This document shows positions 1-5,038 of a DNA stretch of 5,956 nt, piece by piece. Each line of letters begins with the position of its first letter. Position 1 is the first letter of the stretch. The notes under the pieces were generated by a model. It saw only the letters and a program-made list of their open reading frames with translations, did no database searches and had not been told where the DNA came from. Where the stretch lies: NCBI GenBank assembly GCA_024280195.1, contig JAJRQP010000088.1:1-5956 (forward strand). Reading direction: 5' to 3'. The DNA comes from Bacteroidota bacterium (lineage in GTDB: Bacteria; Bacteroidota; Bacteroidia; Flavobacteriales_D; Crocinitomicaceae). Both the position numbers and the translations under genes were made by a program.

Positions 1-1502
1 ACCTCTGGTTTCATTTGAGGAAAGAATAATACCTCTTGAATGGACGGGTTATTCGTTAAAAACATAATCAATCTGTCCATTCCAATTCCCATCCCACTGG
101 TTGGGGGCATTCCATATTCTAGCGAACGCAAGAAATCTTGATCAATAAATTCACTCGCTTCATCATCGCCTTTTGCAGCTAATTTTATTTGCTCCTCAAA
201 TCGTTCTCTTTGGTCAATCGGGTCATTTAATTCAGAATAAGCATTCGCAATTTCTTTTCCGCAAACCATCAATTCAAAACGCTCTGTTAAAGAAGAATCT
301 TCTCGATGCTCTTTACATAGTGGCGACATTTCTTTCGGGTAATCAGTGATAAATGTTGGTTGAATGTAGTTTCCTTCGCATTTTTCACCGAAAATCTCGT
401 CGATTAATTTTCCAACACCCATTGTTTCGTTCACTTCAATGCCCATTTCTTGACAAGCTTTTCTCAGCTCATCTTCCGACTTACCTTTGATGTCAAAATC
501 AGTAAAATCAATGATTGCTTGACGCATTGTTACTCTTTTGTAAGGCGCTTTGAAGTCAATTTCATGTTCTCCAAAAGTTGCTTTTGAAGTGCCGTTGACT
601 GCAATGGCGCAATGTTCCAATAAGTGTTCGCAGAAATCCATCATCCAGTTATAATCCTTGTAAGAAACATAGATTTCCATGGCTGTAAACTCAGGATTAT
701 GCGTTCTGTCCATCCCTTCATTTCTGAAATTCTTGGAGAATTCATAAACACCATCAAATCCACCAACAATTAGTCTTTTTAGGTACAATTCATTGGCAAT
801 TCTCATGTACAATGGAATATCCAATGCGTTGTGATGGGTTGCAAAAGGTCTGGCTGCTGCTCCACCTGCAATTGCTTGTAAAATTGGGGTTTCAACTTCC
901 ATGTAACCGGCATCGTTGAAGAAATTTCGCATAGCTGTGAATAATTTCGTTCTTTTCACAAAAATTTCTTTCACGTGTGGGTTTACCACTAAATCAGCAT
1001 AGCGTTGGCGATATCTCATTTCAGGATCAGTAAACGCATCATGCACTTTTCCGTCGGCATCCGTTTTAGGAAGAGGTAAAGGTTTTAATGACTTACTTAA
1101 AAGTGTAATTTCACTTGCTTTCACAGAGATTTCTCCCACTTTCGTTTTAAAAACAGTTCCTTTTACGCCAATAAAATCACCTAAATCCAGTAATTTCTTA
1201 AAAACTTGATTGTAGTGTGTTTTATCTTCTCCAGGGCAAATCTCATCTCTATTTACATAAATTTGAATTCTCCCTTCCGCATCTTGCAATTCTGCAAAAG
1301 CCGCTTTTCCCATATCACGTTGCGACATCATTCTGCCAGCAAGAACAACTTCTTTACCTTCTTCAAACTTCTGTTTTATAGTCGCAGAATAATCAGTTAC
1401 CGGAAATAAATCCGCTGGATAAGGGTTGATACCCAAATCACGCAAACGATTCAACTTCTCTCTTCGTTGAATTTCTTGATCTGAAAGTTCTATTGTGCTC
1501 AT
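1..1502 (-). CDS. lysS: Lysine--tRNA ligase (class II lysyl-tRNA synthetase), C-terminus cut by window edge
   Basis: This cytoplasmic enzyme charges tRNA-Lys with lysine using ATP. Translating the minus strand from the ATG at 1502-1500 gives about 500 uninterrupted codons. An OB-fold anticodon-binding domain comes first (about residues 50-150, including VLAGRMMSQRDMGKAAF), then the class II catalytic core. Motif 1 is GYMEVETPIL (from residue 199). Motif 2 is FRNEGMDRTHNPEFT (from 259), with the conserved FRNE. Motif 3 is GMGIGMDRL (470-478). The visible end, FFPQMKPE, is the usual sequence just after motif 3. Bacteroidota LysS proteins are often about 565 residues, so I infer that roughly 60 residues lie beyond the left edge. 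This is an edge truncation, as no frameshift is visible. The start fits because MSTIELSDQEIQRREKLNRL is a normal LysS N-terminus and a -7 box sits 18 nt upstream. The gene is divergent from hemJ. AsnRS and AspRS are excluded by the overall LysS-specific sequence. Confidence 0.97.
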   Translation of the reverse strand, partial: MSTIELSDQEIQRREKLNRLRDLGINPYPADLFPVTDYSATIKQKFEEGKEVVLAGRMMSQRDMGKAAFAELQDAEGRIQIYVNRDEICPGEDKTHYNQVFKKLLDLGDFIGVKGTVFKTKVGEISVKASEITLLSKSLKPLPLPKTDADGKVHDAFTDPEMRYRQRYADLVVNPHVKEIFVKRTKLFTAMRNFFNDAGYMEVETPILQAIAGGAAARPFATHHNALDIPLYMRIANELYLKRLIVGGFDGVYEFSKNFRNEGMDRTHNPEFTAMEIYVSYKDYNWMMDFCEHLLEHCAIAVNGTSKATFGEHEIDFKAPYKRVTMRQAIIDFTDFDIKGKSEDELRKACQEMGIEVNETMGVGKLIDEIFGEKCEGNYIQPTFITDYPKEMSPLCKEHREDSSLTERFELMVCGKEIANAYSELNDPIDQRERFEEQIKLAAKGDDEASEFIDQDFLRSLEYGMPPTSGMGIGMDRLIMFLTNNPSIQEVLFFPQMKPE

Positions 1503-1520
1503 ATAAAATTATTAAGTCCC

Positions 1521-1528
1521 CAAAGATA
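1521..1528 (-). promoter_or_regulatory. Candidate Bacteroidota -7 promoter box for lysS
   Basis: On the minus strand these bases read TATCTTTG, an exact match to the Bacteroidota -7 consensus TAnnTTTG. The last G is 18 nt from the lysS ATG, which would leave a leader of roughly a dozen bases. I see no TTTG or TTG at the expected -33 distance (about 17-23 nt upstream, around 1546-1552), so the upstream element is weak or absent. No Shine-Dalgarno sequence precedes the ATG, which is usual in this phylum. The assignment rests on consensus match and position only. Confidence 0.5.
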
Positions 1529-1554
1529 TAGTTTTAAAGGAGAATTAAGGATTT

Positions 1555-1600
1555 TGAGCATCACAATTCATAATCCCAACAAGAATTCTCTTCATAATTC
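1555..1600 (+). repeat. 46-bp direct repeat, copy A (pair with 1742-1787)
   Basis: This copy begins TGAGCATCACAAT and ends CTTCATAATTC. It matches 1742-1787 at 44 of 46 positions by my base-by-base comparison. The mismatches are T1568 against C1755 and C1577 against A1764. The offset is 187 bp in the same orientation. Each copy contains the 8-bp palindrome AGAATTCT, at 1582-1589 here. Copy A continues with TAACA. No open reading frame or terminal inverted repeats accompany it, so it looks like a non-coding intergenic repeat rather than an insertion sequence. Confidence 0.85.
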
Positions 1601-1610
1601 TAACAGATGC

Positions 1611-1651
1611 CAACTTCACTAATCCATAATCCTAACAAGAATCCACTTCAT
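1611..1651 (+). repeat. Degenerate third copy of the intergenic repeat
   Basis: Bases 1620-1651 align with 1564-1595 of copy A with about 27 of 32 matches, sharing the cores CATAATCC and AACAAGAAT and the end CTTCAT. Bases 1611-1638 also align with 1710-1737 with 24 of 28 matches, at an offset of 99 bp. The two alignments overlap, which suggests that the region grew by several rounds of partial duplication rather than one. Confidence 0.65.
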
Positions 1652-1653
1652 CC

Positions 1654-1691
1654 CTCTGTGGTTCTCTGTGTCTACTCTGTGAACCTCTGTG
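1654..1691 (+). repeat. Four CTCTGTG heptamers at 10-11 bp spacing
   Basis: Exact CTCTGTG words begin at 1654, 1664, 1675 and 1685, giving steps of 10, 11 and 10 bp, close to one turn of the DNA helix. The 3-4 base linkers differ (GTT, TCTA, AAC). From memory, similar CTCTGTG-rich strings are scattered through the intergenic DNA of many Flavobacterium-type genomes, but I cannot check that here. The phasing could place four identical sites on one face of the helix, or it may only reflect how the repeat arose. No function is assigned. Confidence 0.75.
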
Positions 1692-1709
1692 TAAAACAAT
1701 CGCAACAAC

Positions 1710-1737
1710 CTACTTCTCTAATTCATAATTCTAACAA
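1710..1737 (+). repeat. Partial copy of the intergenic repeat
   Basis: This copy ends with AATTCATAATTCTAACA (1720-1736), a 17-mer that recurs exactly at 1783-1799. Its last 15 bases also occur at 1591-1605. The upstream part (CTACTTCTCT) parallels CAACTTCACT at 1611-1620. It lies directly between the CTCTGTG array and copy B of the 46-bp repeat. Confidence 0.7.
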
Positions 1738-1741
1738 ACCC

Positions 1742-1799
1742 TGAGCATCACAATCCATAATCCAAACAAGAATTCTCTTCATAATTCATAATTCTAACA
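1742..1799 (+). repeat. 46-bp direct repeat, copy B, with a small internal expansion
   Basis: Bases 1742-1787 match copy A (1555-1600) at 44 of 46 positions. Copy B then carries an extra seven bases (ATAATTC) before the shared TAACA ending, so it reads CATAATTCATAATTCTAACA. That is a local tandem duplication of a 7-bp unit. It holds a second AGAATTCT palindrome at 1769-1776 and ends 43 bp before the hemJ start codon. Confidence 0.85.
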
Positions 1800-1842
1800 C
1801 CGATCTACTTCCATTCTCCTTCAAAACAATTACTTTTACATT

Positions 1843-2376
1843 ATGTCTTACGAAACGGTAAAAGCTTTACATATTATTTTTGTGGTCAGTTGGTTCGCTG
1901 GTTTGTTCTATATCGTGCGCCTTTTTATTTATCACATTGAAGCGCAAAAACGCGATGAAACTGCAAAAGAAATTCTTTCAGAGCAATTTAAAATCATGGA
2001 AAAACGACTCTGGTGGATAATTACAACACCCGCTATGATTCTAACCGTTGTGTTTGGAACATGGATGTTAATTTTGGTTCCCGAATACTTGCAAATGCCG
2101 TGGATGCATGTCAAGCTTGGCTTTGTGGCTTTGCTGTTAGTCTATCATTTCGTTTGTCAGAGCATAATGTTTAACCTTGCAAAAGGTGTTTTCAATTGGA
2201 AATCGAACAGTTTGAGGTTGTTTAACGAGGTTGCAACACTAGGACTCGTCGCTATCGTTTTTATCGTGGTCAAAAAGAACTCACTGGATTGGATTTCAGG
2301 AACAATTGGGTTCTTTGCCGTTGCAATTGGCTTGATGATTCTGATTAAGATTTATAAGAGAATGAGGAAGTATTAA
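1843..2376 (+). CDS. hemJ: HemJ/CopD-family membrane protein, probable protoporphyrinogen IX oxidase
   Basis: HemJ proteins oxidise protoporphyrinogen IX to protoporphyrin IX, the penultimate step of heme synthesis, in the cytoplasmic membrane. They replace HemG or HemY in many bacteria. The 177-residue product has the family layout: a first helix with KALHIIFVVSWFAGLFYIVR (His10), then a charged cytoplasmic stretch (about 32-55). More helices follow at about 57-79, 90-110, 129-143 and 153-172. Conserved-looking polar residues are His10, His31, His89 and Lys91 (WMHVKL), and His102 (VYHFVC); HemJ is reported to be a heme-b protein with a histidine ligand. The motif LRLFNEVATLGLVAIV near 124-139 fits the Bacteroidota branch as I remember it. 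The length exceeds the ~140 residues of proteobacterial forms because of a fifth helix. The ATG at 1843 directly precedes the conserved N-terminus. Biochemical function is inferred from family membership; a generic CopD-like protein is the alternative. Confidence 0.85.
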   Translation: MSYETVKALHIIFVVSWFAGLFYIVRLFIYHIEAQKRDETAKEILSEQFKIMEKRLWWIITTPAMILTVVFGTWMLILVPEYLQMPWMHVKLGFVALLLVYHFVCQSIMFNLAKGVFNWKSNSLRLFNEVATLGLVAIVFIVVKKNSLDWISGTIGFFAVAIGLMILIKIYKRMRKY

Positions 2377-4130
2377 TCTGCTTTATAGGTTTCTAATGTA
2401 AATTTCACGTTCTTAAGCTCGATTTTATTGCCATCTTTATTCCAAATATAAACGGCTATCATATCTAATTCTTGGAAATAATCATAAACCTGCCTTTCAA
2501 GAACTAAATGCGACCATTCGTCTAATCCTTCGTATCGGTCGTTGAAAAGCTCGATTGCTTGGTATTCATATTTTTCCCCATCTAACTGCTTGGAATCCAT
2601 AACAAAAAAGATGTTCTCCAAAGGTGCTTCCGTTATTTTTTTGTCCAATTCTACCCGGATATACTGACGTTCGTTAGTCCTGTTTTTGATAAAATCGTGT
2701 CTACATGTTAAAGCAAACTCAGTAGTTGAATCAATTTTTATGATTTCTTTATGATCAAGCAAAACATCTTGTTTTATCATCTTCCCAAAAGGGGTTGGGG
2801 ACAATGTAAATTGCCACCTACCTGCATTTTTTTTATTCCAAAACTGCAAACTTTGAAAGTAGCTTGACGCAGTAAACCTTTGGTTGACGAAGTTTCCAGA
2901 AACGTGTTGCTGATACCTGAATAGCCCCAACAATGAAAATAGAATTGTTAAAGCAATACTTGTTTTGTAGTATTTAATGGTAAAATGGATAATCGGGAAA
3001 GCAAAAAAGAATAGGTGTTCAACAAGAGGTCTGTTACCAAAAGGTGTTTCGTAATCCCAACACCACCAAGAAGCAATAACCCAAAGGTTAATAAAAAAGT
3101 AAATTAACCAACTAGTTGCTGCAAATGAATTTTTTTTAAACCAGATGATGCACCCAAATATTGAAAGAATTAAAAGGGGTGTGTGAACAAACAGTCCAAC
3201 TCGAAAGCTAAATAAATTTTCAAGAATTTTAGGGTGTAAAAAATTGAATCCTTCACCAGAATAAGACCAAGCGATCCAATTGCCTGTTTGCCATTTCCAT
3301 AGAATGAATACAATACTAGCTACAATTGAAAAACCAAAAACTCCAATAAAAAACTGAATTCCTTTAGATTGGAACAAGTGACGAAAGAATTTTTTAAATT
3401 GTTCAAAATCTCCCAAAAGAAAAGGAATGGTTAAGATGATTAACAAGTTGGTTGGACGAACGATAAAAATAAGTCCAAGAATAATTGCGAGTAAAAATAC
3501 ACGAAACGCTGTTTGGTCTTGTTTAATTTTTAGAAGAATGTAAGTGAAAAATCCAAATAAAGTGAAGGAGTACAAATGACTGAAACTAGGCATTTCACTA
3601 ACGTAAAGTAGCAAAGGCGTTCCTAAATAAGTTGCAATTATAATCAGATTAATTTCTTTACGATTTTCAGGAAAAAATAACCGCAAACTTTTGTAGAAGA
3701 AAATTAGTCCTAAAAGAGCATAAAAAATACTTCCTAAATAAAAGAAAAATTGGAATCCTTTTGAATACCCATTGGAATCACCGCCTTTTAGCCATGAAGC
3801 AAAATATGCAAGGCCAAATATCGGTGATTGCATTACTGCTACACCAGGAAAAAACTTGTTGTAATTCTTCCCAGATTTAGTTCTATGTAAATACAAAGGT
3901 TCGTAATTGGGGTTTATTTCTTTTTTTTGAGCCTCTACACATGACGCATAGCTAGCATCATTGTAGATAAATAAGGCTGGCAAATAAGAATAATAACCTT
4001 CACCATCTGATCTAATTATGTCATTAGAACCATAATTTGAATACGAAGTATATATAAAAAGAACACAAAGTAACCCTGAAAAAATAGCGATTATTTTATT
4101 TACTTTAAAGAAGTTAATCAATTTCATCAT
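2373..4130 (-). CDS. Polytopic membrane protein, probable GT-C-fold glycosyltransferase-like, with C-terminal beta-rich domain
   Basis: Substrate and reaction are unknown. The 585-residue protein has about 11-12 predicted membrane helices over residues 12-405, followed by a soluble tail of about 180 residues. Three features recall GT-C glycosyltransferases (the GT39/PMT-like superfamily), which use lipid-linked sugars. First, an acidic motif, SDGEGYYSYLPALF (41-54), follows helix 1, where GT-C enzymes carry their catalytic acid. Second, FSFRVGLFVHTPLLIL (308-321) is a familiar GT-C-like stretch. Third, the loop WWCWDYETPFGNRPLVEH (355-372) resembles the W-x-W...FG-x-R-x-L motif of such proteins. 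The tail (about 470-580) alternates short hydrophobic strands and ends IAVYIWNKDGNKIELKNVKF, suggesting a beta-sandwich. I chose the ATG at 4130; the next codon is also ATG (4127), and a TTG at 4136 is less likely. The gene converges on hemJ, sharing four bases. It may be a glycosyltransferase or only a structural relative. Confidence 0.7.
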   Translation of the reverse strand: MMKLINFFKVNKIIAIFSGLLCVLFIYTSYSNYGSNDIIRSDGEGYYSYLPALFIYNDASYASCVEAQKKEINPNYEPLYLHRTKSGKNYNKFFPGVAVMQSPIFGLAYFASWLKGGDSNGYSKGFQFFFYLGSIFYALLGLIFFYKSLRLFFPENRKEINLIIIATYLGTPLLLYVSEMPSFSHLYSFTLFGFFTYILLKIKQDQTAFRVFLLAIILGLIFIVRPTNLLIILTIPFLLGDFEQFKKFFRHLFQSKGIQFFIGVFGFSIVASIVFILWKWQTGNWIAWSYSGEGFNFLHPKILENLFSFRVGLFVHTPLLILSIFGCIIWFKKNSFAATSWLIYFFINLWVIASWWCWDYETPFGNRPLVEHLFFFAFPIIHFTIKYYKTSIALTILFSLLGLFRYQQHVSGNFVNQRFTASSYFQSLQFWNKKNAGRWQFTLSPTPFGKMIKQDVLLDHKEIIKIDSTTEFALTCRHDFIKNRTNERQYIRVELDKKITEAPLENIFFVMDSKQLDGEKYEYQAIELFNDRYEGLDEWSHLVLERQVYDYFQELDMIAVYIWNKDGNKIELKNVKFTLETYKAD

Positions 4131-4142
4131 ATTCAAAAAAAG

Positions 4143-4150
4143 CCAAGATA
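4143..4150 (-). promoter_or_regulatory. Weak candidate -7 box for the 585-residue membrane protein gene
   Basis: The minus strand reads TATCTTGG, one mismatch from TAnnTTTG. It lies 12 nt upstream of the ATG at 4130 and 15 nt upstream of the ATG at 4127. An eight-base T run precedes it on the minus strand, and no convincing TTG is seen at the -33 distance. It is listed because its position and first six bases (TATCTT) agree with the boxes before lysS and the enoyl-CoA hydratase gene. Confidence 0.3.
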
Positions 4151-4163
4151 AAAAAAATCTTCA

Positions 4164-4223
4164 TTCCTTGCATTGAGCTTGTCGAAATGTATATTTCTCG
4201 CGTTGAGTTTGCCGAAATGTACA
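4164..4223. repeat. Two-copy 30-bp tandem repeat in the divergent intergenic region
   Basis: The units are 4164-4193 and 4194-4223. The best-conserved part, CATTGAGCTTGTCGAAATGTA at 4171-4191 and its counterpart at 4201-4221, matches at 18 of 21 positions. From memory, words like TGAGCTTGTCGAAATG recur as short dispersed repeats in Bacteroidota intergenic DNA, so this may be a local doublet of such an element. It has no coding capacity of its own. A TTG upstream of the crotonase gene (4173) falls inside it and would translate it into a Cys/Leu/Ser-rich stretch unrelated to crotonases. Confidence 0.75.
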
Positions 4224-4240
4224 TTAATTAAATATCTTTA
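4208..4240 (+). promoter_or_regulatory. Candidate Bacteroidota promoter for the enoyl-CoA hydratase operon
   Basis: TTTG at 4208-4211 and TATCTTTA at 4233-4240 are separated by 21 nt. The first matches the -33 element and the second matches the -7 consensus TAnnTTTG with one mismatch. The end of the -7 box is 19 nt from the ATG at 4260, nearly the same distance as in front of lysS (18 nt). The -33 TTTG lies inside the second copy of the 30-bp tandem repeat. The call is by consensus and spacing only. Confidence 0.5.
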
Positions 4241-4259
4241 TCCTTCAAACCAAGAAATT

Positions 4260-5036
4260 ATGTACAACAACATTCTATCAGAACAGAAAAAGCAAATTAA
4301 TTACATCACAATTAATCGCCCTAAGCAACTGAATGCGCTTAATAAAGAAACAATCGAAGAATTGCATCAAGCATTAAAAGTTGCTGATGAAAATCCGGAG
4401 GTTGGAGTCATCATTTTAACGGGTTCTGGTGATAAAGCTTTTGTTGCAGGTGCAGATATAAAAGAATTTGCAGATTTCTCTATTTCACAAGGTGGAGAAT
4501 TAGCAATGAACGGACAGAAAATTCTTTTTTCTTTTATTGAGAATTTATCAACGCCAGTAATCGCAGCTGTGAATGGCTTTGCTCTTGGTGGAGGTTTAGA
4601 ATTAGCAATGGCTTCGCACATTCGAGTGGCTTCGAGCAATGCAAGGATGGGATTACCTGAAGTTTCTTTAGGAGTAATTCCTGGTTATGGAGGAACGCAA
4701 CGATTAACGCAACTTGTTGGAAAAGGCAAAGCAAACGAAATGGTTTTTACCGCAGGAATGATTAAAGCAGAGGATGCACTTTCTTGGGGTTTGGTCAATT
4801 ATGTAGTTAAACCAGAAGAATTAATGGCAAAAGCAGAAGATATTGCAGGGAGGATTTTAAAGAATTCTGCGAGTGCAATTAGTTCGGCAATCAAAGCAAT
4901 CAATGCGAATTTTGAAGACGGAGTAAACGGTTTTGAGGTAGAAATCGAAGAATTCGGGAAGTGCTACGGGACAGCAGACTTCAAAGAAGGAACAACTGCC
5001 TTTATGGAGAAAAGAAAAGCAAATTTTAGAGGATAA
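4260..5036 (+). CDS. Enoyl-CoA hydratase/isomerase family protein (crotonase fold)
   Basis: This cytoplasmic enzyme probably adds water across the double bond of trans-2-enoyl-CoA (or runs the reverse dehydration) in fatty-acid or related acyl-CoA metabolism. The 258-residue product is the standard length for a single-domain crotonase. The substrate-binding stretch FVAGADIKEF spans 61-70, and NGFALGGGLELAM spans 105-117 with Glu114. GLPEVSLGVIPGYGGTQRL spans 131-149 with Glu134. By alignment in my head, Glu114 and Glu134 correspond to the two catalytic glutamates of rat enoyl-CoA hydratase (Glu144 and Glu164), and Ala65 and Gly111 to its oxyanion-hole residues. Both glutamates favour a hydratase over a family member with another reaction. 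Chain-length preference, and whether it acts as a crotonase/3-hydroxybutyryl-CoA dehydratase, cannot be read. I chose the ATG at 4260 because MYNNILSEQKKQINYITINR is a normal N-terminus; a TTG at 4173 lies in repeat DNA. The flippase gene follows after 2 nt. Confidence 0.92.
   Translation: MYNNILSEQKKQINYITINRPKQLNALNKETIEELHQALKVADENPEVGVIILTGSGDKAFVAGADIKEFADFSISQGGELAMNGQKILFSFIENLSTPVIAAVNGFALGGGLELAMASHIRVASSNARMGLPEVSLGVIPGYGGTQRLTQLVGKGKANEMVFTAGMIKAEDALSWGLVNYVVKPEELMAKAEDIAGRILKNSASAISSAIKAINANFEDGVNGFEVEIEEFGKCYGTADFKEGTTAFMEKRKANFRG
5028..5033 (+). promoter_or_regulatory. Shine-Dalgarno-like site supporting the TTG start at 5039
   Basis: AGAGGA ends 5 nt before TTG at 5039 and overlaps the last codons of the enoyl-CoA hydratase gene. 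Most genes in this phylum lack such sites, so its placement helps decide the unusual start. An in-frame TAG at 5027-5029 leaves no ATG between that stop and 5039. The next in-frame ATG (5228) would remove the conserved first helices. Confidence 0.5.
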
Positions 5037-5038
5037 GA

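Larger units (their letters stand above)
1503..1842. other. 340-bp repeat-rich intergenic region between divergent lysS and hemJ
   Basis: I see no credible gene here on either strand. The first ~50 bases on the lysS side hold its leader and -7 box. From about 1555 to 1800 the DNA is a mosaic of degenerate direct repeats built on the word TTCATAATTCTAACA, interrupted by a CTCTGTG array at 1654-1691. The last ~40 bases before the hemJ ATG are AT-rich. They contain TACTTTTA (1831-1838), a one-mismatch -7-like word that lies only 4 nt from the ATG, so I do not call it a promoter for a leadered transcript. No clear rho-independent hairpin, tRNA or riboswitch was recognised. Confidence 0.7.

Noticed and set aside
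1206..1409. 67-codon plus-strand reading frame
   Set aside because: It lies wholly antisense to the well-conserved OB-fold part of lysS and its translation has no recognisable features.
1555..1799. CRISPR array
   Set aside because: Repeats are degenerate, of unequal length and irregular spacing (99 and 187 bp offsets), with no uniform spacers and no cas genes in view.
1555..1799. Insertion sequence bounded by the 46-bp repeats
   Set aside because: The repeats are direct, the interior has no transposase reading frame, and there are no terminal inverted repeats.
1831..1838. TACTTTTA as a -7 box for hemJ
   Set aside because: It ends 4 nt before the ATG, so transcription would start at about the start codon, and no TTG lies at the -33 distance. 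A leaderless transcript is possible but unsupported.
2213..2260. NEVA in HemJ in place of the NEVP I associate with other HemJ proteins, as a possible loss of a key residue
   Set aside because: From memory NEVA is common in Bacteroidota members of this family, so it is probably lineage-normal.
4131..4136. TTG at 4136 as start of the minus-strand membrane protein
   Set aside because: It adds only two residues and sits directly upstream of two ATG codons (4130 and 4127), which are better starts.
4173..4259. A 29-codon N-terminal extension of the enoyl-CoA hydratase from TTG 4173
   Set aside because: It would translate the 30-bp tandem repeat and the candidate promoter. The extension has no crotonase similarity, and the ATG at 4260 gives the standard family length.
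4367..4639. Minus-strand reading frames within the enoyl-CoA hydratase gene, including 4534-4734
   Set aside because: Both are antisense to strongly conserved crotonase motifs, and their products are low-complexity shadows.
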